NCBI RefSeq assembly: GCF_036226465.1
Contig: NZ_CP108476.1
Span: forward strand, 7,502,001-7,566,000
DNA from: Kitasatospora sp. NBC_01250
GTDB lineage: Bacteria; Actinomycetota; Actinomycetes; Streptomycetales; Streptomycetaceae
Reading direction: 5' to 3'
Length of the DNA stretch: 64,000 bases
Shown here: positions 1 through 11,128 of the stretch, piece by piece
Layout of the letters: every line of letters begins with the position of its first letter
Numbering within the stretch: position 1 is the first letter of the stretch
Program-made: the position numbers and the translations under genes
The notes under the pieces: generated by a model
What the model was told of the DNA's origin: nothing
Databases searched by the model: none
What the model saw: only the letters and a program-made list of their open reading frames with translations

Positions 1-333
1 CTGGCCGCCGCCGGGGCCGAGGAGCGGGACCTGGCCGCCTGGGAGTCCTACGGCCTGGTGGTGGCCGGACCGGACGGCGGGTACGACGCCGACACCCTGC
101 AGATCGCCCGTCTGGTGGCAGAGCTCGGCCGGTTCGGTCTCGAACCGCGCCACCTGCGCCAGGTGAAGGCCGCTGCCGAGCGGGAGATCGCGCTGGTGGA
201 CCAGGTGGTCGCCCCGTTGCGACGCCACCGCAACCCGCAGACCAGGGCACACGCCGAGACCACCGCCCGCGAGCTGGCCACCCTGGCCGTGCGGCTGCAC
301 GCCACCATGGTCCAGGCCGGGCTGCGGCCCTAG
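1..333 (+). CDS. ftsR: MerR-family regulator FtsR, 3' end only
   Basis: The last 110 codons of a gene whose start lies left of the window. What remains is the helical dimerisation/effector part of a MerR-type protein (ESYGLVVAGPDGGYDADTLQ, then RLVAELGRFGLEPRHLRQVK). This matches the C-terminal half of the actinobacterial cell-division regulator FtsR (Rv1828/Cg1631 type). The assignment rests mainly on gene order: in actinobacteria ftsR is followed by a DUF151 nuclease and a second MerR gene, exactly as here. FtsR activates ftsZ in Corynebacterium. The DNA-binding half cannot be inspected. Confidence 0.8.
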   Translation: MAAAGAEERDLAAWESYGLVVAGPDGGYDADTLQIARLVAELGRFGLEPRHLRQVKAAAEREIALVDQVVAPLRRHRNPQTRAHAETTARELATLAVRLHATMVQAGLRP

Positions 334-429
334 GTGTTCTGACCCGCGAGGTCGGGTCGGGTGCGGCGCGCCCGTGCGCGGGGACCGGCCGCGCTTTCAT
401 ATCTCGGAGCGGGGCCATAGGGTTGCCTT

Positions 430-903
430 GTGAATGAGCTCGACGTCGTAGGTGTCCGGGTGGAGATGCCCTCCAACCAGCCGATCGTCCTGCTGCGCGA
501 AGTGGGGGGTGATCGGTACTTGCCGATTTGGATCGGCCCAGGCGAGGCGACCGCGATCGCCTTCGCCCAGCAGGGCATGACGCCTGTGCGACCGCTGACC
601 CACGACCTGTTCAAGGACGTGCTGGAGGCGCTGGGCCAGCAGCTCACCGAGGTGCGGATCACCGACCTGCGCGAGGGCGTCTTCTACGCCGAGCTGGTCT
701 TCACCGGTGGTGTGGAGGTCAGTGCCCGGCCCTCCGACGCGATAGCGCTGGCGCTGCGCACCGGCACCCCGATCTTCGGTGCCGAGGAGGTGCTGGCAGA
801 GGCCGGCATCGCGATCCCGGACGAGCAGGAGGACGAGGTCGAGAAGTTCCGCGAGTTCCTCGACCAGGTCTCGCCGGAGGACTTCGGCGGCAGCGCCCAG
901 TAG
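430..903 (+). CDS. Bifunctional nuclease family protein (DUF151)
   Basis: 157 residues, the usual size for the DUF151/BFN family (Rv1829 type). The N-terminal strand MNELDVVGVRVEMPSNQPIV and the block YLPIWIGPGEATAIAF are typical, followed by RPLTHDLFKDVLEALG and the acidic tail EQEDEVEKFREFLDQVSPED. Plant members have DNase/RNase activity; the bacterial role is not settled. The GTG start at 430 has no ribosome site. A TAGGGT −10-like hexamer at 418–423 would put the transcript start at about the GTG, so the mRNA may be leaderless (inference). It lies 96 bp after ftsR. Confidence 0.88.
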   Translation: MNELDVVGVRVEMPSNQPIVLLREVGGDRYLPIWIGPGEATAIAFAQQGMTPVRPLTHDLFKDVLEALGQQLTEVRITDLREGVFYAELVFTGGVEVSARPSDAIALALRTGTPIFGAEEVLAEAGIAIPDEQEDEVEKFREFLDQVSPEDFGGSAQ

Positions 904-1066
904 CCGCGGATCCGGTCGGCGAGCGGCCCGCAGCGGGTCGCGCGGTCCGGCGTCCGAGCGGGAGTCGATCAGCTGTTTTGCCAAAGTGTTCGGTCGTACC
1001 CACACTGGGGGCACGCGAAACCACTCTCCGGAGTGATTCGGTTTCGCCAACCCGGCGTGGCGATCG

Positions 1067-1095
1067 TTGACGCGTCTTGGACGACTGCCTACCGT
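1067..1095 (+). promoter_or_regulatory. Sigma-70-type (HrdB-like) promoter of the MerR gene
   Basis: A −35 box TTGACG (1067–1072) and a −10 box TACCGT (1090–1095) are separated by exactly 17 bp, close to the streptomycete HrdB consensus. They lie about 60 bp before the ATG at 1158. The second MerR gene therefore probably has its own promoter rather than depending only on read-through from the nuclease gene. Confidence 0.6.
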
Positions 1096-1157
1096 CAGGG
1101 GTGGCCGCCGGGTTGACCTGAACCGGGCGCCCGGCGCACGAGTGGACGGAGGTTGGC

Positions 1158-1841
1158 ATGAGCAGCAGCGGCGACGAGGCGGCCCTGGGAGGCCCGTGCG
1201 CCCTCCATCCGCCACGTGGCAACCGGGCGATGATCGGCCGTTCCTGGGAGGCTCCGGCGGTCGAGACCATCGCCGACCTGCCCAGAGTCGGCCGCTTCCC
1301 CGCGGTCCAGCCCGGCCAACCGGCCGTCGAGCGGATCACCCCGGCCCCCGGGACGCTGGCCTATCGCGGGCCGACGGCCTGTGCGGCGGCGGGCATCACC
1401 TACCGTCAGCTCGACTACTGGGCCAGGACCGGCCTGCTCGAGCCGAGCGTGCGGGCCTCGTACCCGACCGGTGCGCAGCGGCTCTACAGCTTCCGGGACA
1501 TCCTGATCCTCAAGATCGTCAAGCGGCTGCTGGACGCCGGCGTATCGCTGCAGAACATCCGGGTGGCCGTCACCCATCTGCAGTGCGCCGAGGTGGCCGC
1601 GCTCTCCGGGTTGACCCTGATGAGCGACGGGGCGACGGTCTACGAGTGCACCTCGCCGCAGCAGGTGGTCGACCTGCTGAAGGGCGGTCAGGGGATGTTC
1701 GGCATCGCGGTGGGTGCGGTGGCGCAGGAGCTGGAGGGCACCCTGTCCCGGCTGCACGCCGAGCGCACCGACACCGGCGAGACGTTGCTCGGACACGACC
1801 CGGCCGACGAACTGGCCCAGCGGCGCAACCGCGCGGTCTGA
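1158..1841 (+). CDS. MerR-family transcriptional regulator (Rv1830 type)
   Basis: 227 residues. A poorly conserved N-terminal extension of about 68 residues precedes the MerR winged helix: GITYRQLDYWARTGLLEPSV at about residues 79–98 (recognition helix and wing), then RLYSFRDILILKIVKRLLDA and SLQNIRVAV. The C-terminal half is a dimerisation/effector region without the cysteines of metal-sensing MerR proteins. Position after ftsR and the DUF151 gene identifies it as the conserved second MerR of the gcv neighbourhood. ATG start with a GGAGG-like site (ACGGAGGTTGGC) upstream. Confidence 0.85.
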   Translation: MSSSGDEAALGGPCALHPPRGNRAMIGRSWEAPAVETIADLPRVGRFPAVQPGQPAVERITPAPGTLAYRGPTACAAAGITYRQLDYWARTGLLEPSVRASYPTGAQRLYSFRDILILKIVKRLLDAGVSLQNIRVAVTHLQCAEVAALSGLTLMSDGATVYECTSPQQVVDLLKGGQGMFGIAVGAVAQELEGTLSRLHAERTDTGETLLGHDPADELAQRRNRAV

Positions 1842-1917
1842 GCCCTGCACTGGCGGCCGTGACAGCGGGCGCCCCGCCGCGGAACCATCCGGGATCGGCC
1901 ACTCGTCCGCGCTGGTG

Positions 1918-2646
1918 ATGGATCATGGGTCGACCAGGGGCGGACTGATCGTGCGGGTGCGGATACGAGTGAGCGGGCTGCTGCGGGGGCGTCGGCGGCA
2001 GCGGCGGATCTTCCAGGGCCTGGTGCTGCTCGGCGCGGCCGCGCTGCTGCCCAGCGCCTGGCTGTTCTGCTCGCAGGACTCCCGGATCCGCACCGTGGCC
2101 GACGTGCCGGCCGAGCCGGTCGCGGTGGTCTTCGGCGCCGGGGTGGTGAACGGGCAGCCCTCGGACTACCTGGCGCACCGGCTGGACGCCGCCCTGCAGC
2201 TCTACCGGGCGCACAAGGTCCAGGCGATCCTGGTCACCGGGGACAACAGCCGGCCCGACTACAACGAGCCCGGCACGATGTACGACTACCTGGTCGCGCA
2301 CGGGGTGCCGGCGGTGCGGGTGGTGCGCGACTACGCGGGCTTCGACACCTGGGACTCCTGCGACCGGGCCCGGCGGATCTTCGGCGTCGACCACGCGGTG
2401 CTGGTCAGCCAGGACTACCACGTGCGCCGGGCGCTGGCGCTCTGCCGGGCGGCGGGCATCGACTCCTACGCCGTCGGGGTGCCCGAGACACGTGACGCCA
2501 CCTGGTACTACGGCGGCCTGCGGGAGCTGCCCGGGGCGGACAAGGCCGCCTTCAGCGCCCTCTTCCACCCGGACCCGACGGATCTCGGGCCCAAGGACCC
2601 GGGCGTGGCGCGGGCGCTGGCGGACGCCGTGCACCCGGCGGGCTAG
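1918..2646 (+). CDS. SanA/YdcF-like membrane protein (DUF218)
   Basis: 242 residues. A very basic N-terminus (RGRRRQRR) and one membrane segment (LVLLGAAALLPSAWLFC) are followed by a DUF218 domain: AVVFGAGVV, QAILVTGDNS, GTMYDYLVAHGVP, VSQDYHVRRALALCRAAGI. This is the architecture of SanA/YdcF, which in E. coli affects vancomycin permeability and envelope homeostasis; no enzymatic reaction is established. ATG 1918 is used here, but GTG 1951 also fits, being preceded by AGGGGCGG and giving a start MRVRIRVSGLL. It lies between the MerR gene and dinB, an insertion into the usual MerR–gcvP order. Confidence 0.78.
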   Translation: MDHGSTRGGLIVRVRIRVSGLLRGRRRQRRIFQGLVLLGAAALLPSAWLFCSQDSRIRTVADVPAEPVAVVFGAGVVNGQPSDYLAHRLDAALQLYRAHKVQAILVTGDNSRPDYNEPGTMYDYLVAHGVPAVRVVRDYAGFDTWDSCDRARRIFGVDHAVLVSQDYHVRRALALCRAAGIDSYAVGVPETRDATWYYGGLRELPGADKAAFSALFHPDPTDLGPKDPGVARALADAVHPAG

Positions 2647-2737
2647 GACAGGCCCTGGCGAGGGCCCGGTCGGCCCGTGCCTGCCGGACCCGCTCTGTCA
2701 GCCCCGCTCTGTCAGACCACTGCGCGATGATCGACTC

Positions 2738-4156
2738 GTGCGGACAGTGCCGAGCATCCTCCACCTCGACATGGACGCCTTCTTCGCCTCGGTGGAGCAG
2801 GCGGCCAAGCCGAGCCTGCGCGGCAAGCCGGTGGTCGTCGGCGGCCTCGGCGGCCGCGGCGTGGTCTCCACCGCCTCCTACGAGGCACGGGTCTTCGGGG
2901 TGCACTCCGCGATGGCGATGGCCGTGGCCCGTCGGCTCTGCCCGAACGCCGCCTACCTGTGGCCGCGCTTCGTCGCCTACCGGGAGATCAGCGAGCAGGT
3001 GATGGCGATGATGCGCGAGCTGTCGCCCCTGGTCGAGCAGCTGAGCGTGGACGAGGCGTACGTGGACCTGGCCGCCGGCCCCTACGGTGCGGCGCTGGCC
3101 GCGGTGCCGCCGGGCGAGGGCACCGCGCTCGTCGAGGCGATCGCCCAGGACCTGCGGGCCGACATCCGCCGCCGCACCGGACTGACCGCCTCGATCGGCG
3201 CAGCCGGCTCGAAGCTGATGGCCAAGATCGCCTCCGAGCAGGCCAAGCCGGACGGCCTGGTGCTGGTGGCCCCCGGCCAGGAGCGGGCGGTGCTCGGTCC
3301 GATGCCGGTGCGGGCGCTGCCGGGGGTGGGCCCCGCCACCGAGCAGGCGCTGCGCCGGGCCGGGCTGCTGACCGTGGCCGAGGTGGCGGAGCAGCCGGAG
3401 GACGAGCTGGTGCGGCTGCTCGGACGGGCGCACGGGGCGGGCGTGTCGCTGATGGCGCGGGGGCTGGACGAGCGCGCCGTGGTCCCGGACCGGGACGCCA
3501 AGTCGGTCTCCGTGGAGGACACCTACGAGGTCGACCTGGCCGATCGCGACCGGGTGCTGCACGAACTGGACGTGCTGGCCGCGCGCTGCGTGCGCCGGCT
3601 GCGGGCGGCCGGCCGCTCCGGTCGGACGGTGGTGATCAAGGTGCGCCGGTTCGACTTCAGCACGCTGACCCGCTCCGAGACGCTGCGCGGACCCACCGAC
3701 GACGAGCGGGTGATCGCCGCCACCGCCCGACGGCTGGCCGCCCAGGTCAACCTGACGGGCGGGATCCGGCTGCTCGGCGTCGGGGTCTCCCAGCTGGCCG
3801 AGTTCACCCAGGAGGACCTGTTCGCCCAGGCGGCGGCCGAGGCGGCCGAGGAGGCCGAAGCGCAGGCGGCGGCCGAGGCCGAGCAGGCGGACCGGACGGA
3901 GCCGGGCGAGCCCGCCACCGCCCCCACCCCGACGGCGGGGGCCGACCAGGCGCTGGGCACCCGGATCTGGATGCCGGGCCAGGACGTGCGGCACGAGGAG
4001 TTCGGCGCCGGCTGGGTGCAGGGCAGCGGGGTCGGCCGGGTCACGGTCCGCTTCGAGACGCCCGACTCGCCGCCGGGCCGGGTGCGCACCTTCCTGGTGG
4101 ACGACCCGGCGCTGAGCCCGGCCGAGCCGCTGCCGCTGCGGCCGGTGGAGGAGTAG
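2738..4156 (+). CDS. dinB: DNA polymerase IV (Y-family translesion polymerase)
   Basis: 472 residues. It bypasses replication blocks. The N-terminal palm has HLDMDAFFASVEQA with catalytic aspartates and LSVDEAYVDL with the second acidic pair. TGLTASIGAAGSKLMAKIAS and the helix-hairpin-helix ALPGVGPATEQALRRAG follow, then the little-finger domain. After about residue 370 there is an Ala/Glu-rich linker and a C-terminal segment (MPGQDVRHEEFGAGWVQGSG) common in streptomycete DinB proteins but absent from E. coli DinB; its function is unknown. I see no recognisable beta-clamp motif. The GTG start at 2738 places LHLDMD at the N-terminus as expected. Confidence 0.92.
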   Translation: MRTVPSILHLDMDAFFASVEQAAKPSLRGKPVVVGGLGGRGVVSTASYEARVFGVHSAMAMAVARRLCPNAAYLWPRFVAYREISEQVMAMMRELSPLVEQLSVDEAYVDLAAGPYGAALAAVPPGEGTALVEAIAQDLRADIRRRTGLTASIGAAGSKLMAKIASEQAKPDGLVLVAPGQERAVLGPMPVRALPGVGPATEQALRRAGLLTVAEVAEQPEDELVRLLGRAHGAGVSLMARGLDERAVVPDRDAKSVSVEDTYEVDLADRDRVLHELDVLAARCVRRLRAAGRSGRTVVIKVRRFDFSTLTRSETLRGPTDDERVIAATARRLAAQVNLTGGIRLLGVGVSQLAEFTQEDLFAQAAAEAAEEAEAQAAAEAEQADRTEPGEPATAPTPTAGADQALGTRIWMPGQDVRHEEFGAGWVQGSGVGRVTVRFETPDSPPGRVRTFLVDDPALSPAEPLPLRPVEE

Positions 4157-4206
4157 CCACCCGGCCAGGGCCGGTCGTCCCCAGGGCGCCACAGGCCGGA
4201 AAGGGC

Positions 4207-4241
4207 GAACGCCCCGCCCGAGAAGCTCGGGCGGGGCGTTC
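4207..4241. terminator. Bidirectional hairpin terminator between dinB and the MFS gene
   Basis: A perfect 16-bp stem (4207–4222 with 4226–4241) with the 3-nt loop AAG. It lies between the convergent stops of dinB (4156) and the transporter (4320), so it can serve both genes. Confidence 0.85.
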
Positions 4242-4319
4242 GACGGTCCGGCGCCACCGATCCCTGGACGGCGCCGGGCGGGCTCCCGGCGGTCGTGCAC
4301 CGGCGGGAGCCCCAACGCG

Positions 4320-5813
4320 TCAGGCGCTGGTCTTGGTGGGCTGCGGCGCGTCGGCCGACTGGTCGACCGGGGCGGTGGCCTGCCGGGCCGTCCGGATCGC
4401 GAACGGGACCAGGGCGGCGATCAGGCAGATCACGGCGGTGATCCAGTAGGCGTGCTTGTAGGCGTCCAGGGTCGGCAGCTGCACCTTGACCATCGCCGCG
4501 ATCTGCGGCGGGAACTTGATGGTGTCGCCGGTCAGGACCGCACCCAGCACGGCGGTGCCGATCGCGCCACCCACGGTGCGCAGCACCGCGTTCATGCCGT
4601 TGGCGATACCGCTCTGCTCGGCCGGGACGGCGCCGTTGATGAAGGCGGGCATGGCCGCGTAGGCCAGGCCGACGCCGAGGCCGAAGAGCCCGGCGGCGAA
4701 GTAGACGTCGCCCTCGGCGCTGTGCCGCAGGGCCAGGTAGGCCATCGAGACGGCACCGAACAGGCCGCCGAGCACCAGCGGCAGGCGCGGGCCGCTGCGG
4801 CCGATCAGCATCGCGCCGATCGGGGCGGCGACCATCGAGCCGGCCGCGGAGGGCAGCAGCAGCACACCGGCGTGCAGCACGGTGGCGGTGAAGCCGTAGT
4901 GGGCGAGCTGCGCGGGGGTCTGGGTGAAGTTGCTGATCACCAGGAAGGATCCGTACATGCCGAAGCCGATGAGCAGGCCGGAGATGTTGGTGAAGGCGAC
5001 GGCCGGGCGGGCCATCATCTTCATGTCGACCAGCGGGTGCTTGACCTTGACCTCGATGATGCCCCAGATCAGCGCGACCACGGCGGCGACGGCGAACAGG
5101 CCCAGCGTCTTGGTGGAGGTCCAGCCCCACTCGTTGCCGCGGCTGACCGCGATCAGCAGGGCGGAGAGCCAGCCGGCCAGGGCGATGGCGCCCAGCGGGT
5201 CGGCGCCGCCGTTCTTGTCGGTCACCGGGTCGTTCGGCACCCGCAGGACCACCAGGGCGATGGCGACGACGGCGGCGACCAGGCCCATCCAGAAGATGGA
5301 CTTGTAGTCCCAGTGCTCCAGCAGCACGCCGGTGGCGACCAGGCCGAGACCGCTGCCGACGCCCATCGAGGCACTGATCGCGGCGACGCCGCCGGTGATC
5401 TTCTCGCGCGGCAGCTCGTCGCGGACGATGCTGATCGCCAGCGGCAGCACGCCACCGCCGGCGCCCTGCAGCACGCGGGCGACGATCAGCAGGGTGAAGG
5501 AGTGGGTCGCCACCGCGAGCCCGGAGCCGAGCACCAGCCCGCCCAGCGAGATCAGCAGCATCGGCTTGCGGCCCCGCAGGTCGCCGAAGCGGCCCAGCAG
5601 CGGGGTCAGGACGGCCGCCGAGAGCAGGTTGGCGGTCATCAGCCAGGTGATGTTGGAGCCCGAGACCTTCAGCTCCAGGGCCAGCGACGGCAGGATCGGC
5701 ACGACCGCGGTCTGGATGACGCTGTAGGCCAGCATCGCCAGGATCAGGGCGGGCAGTACCCGGGCACTGCTCGGTTTCGCGGCCGAGGCGGTGGGCTTGA
5801 CTGCCTCACTCAC
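4320..5813 (-). CDS. MFS drug-efflux transporter (DHA2/EmrB type)
   Basis: 497 residues with about 14 predicted membrane helices. It shows the MFS loop 2–3 signature GRFGDLRGRKPML, motif C-like GVGSGLGLVATGVLL and the late helix pair AAMPAFINGAVP, fitting proton-driven multidrug export. The start is GTG 5813, preceded by AAGGAG at 5-nt spacing. The 200 bp upstream are unusually AT-rich for this genome and contain TTGACA on the minus strand (complement of 5910–5915), a possible −35 box. No regulator gene is adjacent. The substrate cannot be predicted. Confidence 0.85.
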   Translation of the reverse strand: MSEAVKPTASAAKPSSARVLPALILAMLAYSVIQTAVVPILPSLALELKVSGSNITWLMTANLLSAAVLTPLLGRFGDLRGRKPMLLISLGGLVLGSGLAVATHSFTLLIVARVLQGAGGGVLPLAISIVRDELPREKITGGVAAISASMGVGSGLGLVATGVLLEHWDYKSIFWMGLVAAVVAIALVVLRVPNDPVTDKNGGADPLGAIALAGWLSALLIAVSRGNEWGWTSTKTLGLFAVAAVVALIWGIIEVKVKHPLVDMKMMARPAVAFTNISGLLIGFGMYGSFLVISNFTQTPAQLAHYGFTATVLHAGVLLLPSAAGSMVAAPIGAMLIGRSGPRLPLVLGGLFGAVSMAYLALRHSAEGDVYFAAGLFGLGVGLAYAAMPAFINGAVPAEQSGIANGMNAVLRTVGGAIGTAVLGAVLTGDTIKFPPQIAAMVKVQLPTLDAYKHAYWITAVICLIAALVPFAIRTARQATAPVDQSADAPQPTKTSA

Positions 5814-5947
5814 GGTGGCTCCTTCAGAAACGGGCTGAGCGGCTTTCCAGCTGCTTCAAGCCAGCGATAGTCAATGAACTGAAGTAACCATGCCGAAAGT
5901 GCTTCACTCTGTCAAATATCTACCGCTGAAGCTTTGTCGAGGCCGAC

Positions 5948-5977
5948 GGCCCGGACCCGCGCGAGCGGGTCCGGGCC
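5948..5977 (-). terminator. Hairpin terminator of the DUF2382 gene
   Basis: A perfect 13-bp stem (5948–5960 with 5965–5977) closing the tetraloop GCGA. It begins 37 bp downstream of the stop of the minus-strand gene ending at 6014. Confidence 0.75.
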
Positions 5978-6013
5978 GGTTCGATCGGGCCGGTTCGGCC
6001 GGGCCGCCGGGGG

Positions 6014-7051
6014 TCAGCCGACGAGGCCGGTGGGGGTGCCCGCCTGCTGCGGCGCGGGCATCGGGGTGTGCCCGGGCGTGGCGGCGGTGCTGTCGTGGAT
6101 CTCCACCTGCTCACGGCGCAGCTCGTCGCGGATCACCTTCTCCTCGGTGTACCGCTCGACCACCAGGCGCACCCGTTCGAGCGGAGCCACGTACTTGCGC
6201 ACCGTCGGACGCTCCTCGCGCAGCGTCACCTCCTCGACCGCCTCGGCGATCTCCTGCGCGGTGAGGGTGGCCCGCTCCGCATCGCTGACCGGTACCCGCT
6301 CCACCCGGACCCGTTCGCGCACCACCTCGATCCGGCGCTCCACCGGCTCGGCCACCACGTACTTGCGCAGACTGGCGGTGCCCAGCACGTGCCACTCGTT
6401 GACGATCTCCAGGCGCTCCTCGCGCAGCGTCAGCTCCACCGGCCCGGGCGGCGCGTTGGTGGCCGGGCCGTGGTCGGCGCCGGTCTTGGGCGCGGTGCGC
6501 ACCGGGTCGGGGGTGGGGCTCGGCGGCGGCTCGACCGGCTTGTCCAGTCCGATGGTGGCCGGCGCCGACTGCGCGGCACCCTGGGCCCGGGGCAGCTGGG
6601 TGGTCGGCTGGCCCGCGCCCGCCTCGGCCGAGCCGTTGGTGCGGGCCGCAGCGGCTGCCACGGGGGCGGCGGCCACCCCGAAGTCCAGGTCCGGCGAGCC
6701 GTTCGTGGTGGTGGCGCGCTCGGTCGTGCGGCCGGTGCCGGGGGAGTCCAGGCCGTAGTAGCGGTAGAGCTGCAGCTCCTGGGCGGGCGAGAGGTGCTGA
6801 CCGACGCCGAAGTCCGGCGACTCCTTGATCAGGGACTTGTCGTAGGGCACGCGCAGCTCCTCGCCGGAGAACTCGCTCGTGGTCAGCGGGACGAACGCGT
6901 CCCGGCCGAAGATCCCGGTGCGCACGGCGGCCCACTCGGGCTCGCCCGTGGCGTCGTCGAGGTAGACCTCGTCCACCGTGCCGATCTTGTCGCCGTTGCG
7001 GTCGACGGCCTTGTGCCCGATCAGGTCTCGGGGATCGATGTCGGTCTGCAC
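6014..7051 (-). CDS. PRC-barrel and DUF2382 domain protein
   Basis: 345 residues. An N-terminal PRC-barrel (about 1–110: DLIGHKAVDRNGDKIGTVDE, EPEWAAVRTGIFG, FVPL) is joined by a Pro/Ala-rich linker to a C-terminal DUF2382 domain (about 215–330). That domain contains three repeats of the pattern LREERxxVxxxxVxxxxxxxRK, with strongly alternating charge. Homologues are abundant in actinobacteria and often linked to oxidative, osmotic or desiccation stress, but the biochemical function is unknown. GTG start at 7051, with ribosome site AGGAGG followed by GAGGAA. It is divergent from gcvP. Confidence 0.82.
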   Translation of the reverse strand: MQTDIDPRDLIGHKAVDRNGDKIGTVDEVYLDDATGEPEWAAVRTGIFGRDAFVPLTTSEFSGEELRVPYDKSLIKESPDFGVGQHLSPAQELQLYRYYGLDSPGTGRTTERATTTNGSPDLDFGVAAAPVAAAAARTNGSAEAGAGQPTTQLPRAQGAAQSAPATIGLDKPVEPPPSPTPDPVRTAPKTGADHGPATNAPPGPVELTLREERLEIVNEWHVLGTASLRKYVVAEPVERRIEVVRERVRVERVPVSDAERATLTAQEIAEAVEEVTLREERPTVRKYVAPLERVRLVVERYTEEKVIRDELRREQVEIHDSTAATPGHTPMPAPQQAGTPTGLVG

Positions 7052-7227
7052 GCTTTCCTCTTCCTCCTGTGGCTGCTGCCTGCGATTCACACCAAAAGGC
7101 ACGGATCGGATGACGGCGAGCCAAGCGCCGCCGTCCGTGCGCGGACTGCGCCAAGTGGGCGAGCACATTCGCTCACCTGCACGGTCGTCCGACAGGCCCG
7201 CGCTGGTACCCTGGGCGCGACCGCCGA

Positions 7228-7461
7228 ACCCGCTCGGGAGAGTCCCCACCCTTCGGAACAGAGGGGACTGGGGCGCCGAAGGAGCAAACCCTCCCCGGAA
7301 TCTCTCAGGCATCCGTACCGTGTGGGATAGGTCACTCTGGAAAGCAGGGCAGGGCCGCGGGCGAGGGAGCCGGCGGGCACCACCCTCACCGACGGTGCAA
7401 GCCGGCGGGGCGTCAGCTCCGTGCGGGCGAAGCTCTCAGGTCCCGATGACAGAGGGGGAGG
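7228..7461 (+). ncRNA. Tandem glycine riboswitch upstream of gcvP
   Basis: Two consecutive aptamers in the gcvP leader. The first (about 7228–7350) has GGGAGAG, the conserved core GGCGCCGAAGGAGCAA, ATCTCTCAGGC and the closing CACTCTGGAAAGCAGG. The second (about 7355–7461) has ACGGTGCAAGCC, GAAGCTCTCAGGTCCCGATG and ACAGAGGGGGAG. This tandem arrangement of glycine aptamers activates glycine-cleavage genes when glycine is plentiful. A TACCCT −10-like hexamer lies at 7207–7212. The rest of the 7052–7562 intergenic region is leader, with the AGGAGG of gcvP at 7546–7551. Boundaries are approximate. Confidence 0.93.
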
Positions 7462-7562
7462 CCTGTCGGGCTCGCCCGTCCAGGTCCATCCGCTCTCCAC
7501 AGCGGCGCGGGCCCGCGGCGTGCGTGCCCCCGCCGGTCCGTGACCAGGAGGCCTCGACCACC

Positions 7563-10463
<2,901 letters not shown>

Positions 10464-10511
10464 GCGGGATGAGCCGGCGGTCGGCCCCGGTGGGCCGGCC
10501 CCGGCCGCGCG

Positions 10512-10557
10512 CGTGACGAGGTCCCCTGCGGCAGGTTCCGCAGGGGACCTCGTCACG
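10512..10557 (+). terminator. Terminator downstream of gcvP
   Basis: A perfect 20-bp stem (10512–10531 with 10538–10557) and 6-nt loop CAGGTT, starting 49 bp after the gcvP stop. It also faces the end of the minus-strand small gene at 10603, so it may be bidirectional. Confidence 0.88.
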
Positions 10558-10602
10558 TCCGGGCCCCGGTGGGCCGGGGCCGCAACCCGTCCGGGTGGGC
10601 TG

Positions 10603-10794
10603 TCAGGCGGCGACCAGCCGCGAACGGTGCGGCGCGATCACCCGGCCGTCCGGCAGCAGCTCACCGGTGTCCTCGAACAGCAGGACCCCGTTGCAGAGCA
10701 GGCTCCAGCCCTGCTCGGGGTGGCGGGCGACCGGAACCGCCGCCTCACGGTCGGCCGACTCGGCCGACGGACACTCAGGTCGGTGCTGGCACAT
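10603..10794 (-). CDS. DUF5999 family small protein
   Basis: 63 residues beginning MCQHRPECPSAESADREAAV, followed by HPEQGWSLLCNGVLLFEDTG and LLPDGRVIAPHR. This matches the small streptomycete DUF5999 family. Two N-terminal cysteines with a histidine (CQHxPxC) and one central cysteine could bind metal, but this is not demonstrated. ATG 10794 was chosen because the family starts at MCQH; an upstream in-frame ATG at 10812 would add MKRGTT. Confidence 0.75.
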   Translation of the reverse strand: MCQHRPECPSAESADREAAVPVARHPEQGWSLLCNGVLLFEDTGELLPDGRVIAPHRSRLVAA

Positions 10795-11128
10795 CGTTGT
10801 ACCCCGCTTCACTCACGATCCCGCCCCCCTCAGCGGTGCCGGCCCGGGCCCTGTGGCCCCACGAACCCCGGAACGCCGTTGACGGTGGTCGGATCCTGTC
10901 CCGCCGGCCCAGGTGTGAGTCGGCGCTTCTGTGGGTAGGACAGGTGGTCCTTCCACGCAGTTCCCAGTGTCGGCATCCGGAGGCCGTCCCGCAGCTGTTT
11001 GGTGACATGCGCCACAACTCCAGGGCAGAGATCACCCATTCAGATGGTCGAACCGGGCGGCGGCGCAAAAACGGGCCACCCGGCCATGACTCGACCGGGT
11101 GGCTGCGAGGTAGTCCGAACGGGTGGGG
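10795..11128. other. Intergenic region without a gene
   Basis: 334 bp between the start of the DUF5999 gene and the 3' end of the next minus-strand gene. Apart from the hairpin at 11075–11103, I see no conserved site. Short reading frames here have no ribosome site or coding-like codon bias. Confidence 0.5.
11075..11103 (-). terminator. Hairpin terminator of the 11129–11740 gene
   Basis: A perfect 9-bp stem (11075–11083 with 11095–11103) and an 11-nt loop, starting 26 bp downstream of the stop of the minus-strand gene. Confidence 0.6.

Noticed and set aside
1570..2634. Long minus-strand frame over the SanA-like gene
   Set aside because: It lacks any conserved domain and overlaps two well-supported plus-strand genes.
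2688..2718. Direct repeat CCGCTCTGTCAG upstream of dinB
   Set aside because: Two copies only, no resemblance to a LexA box, and no other supporting signal.
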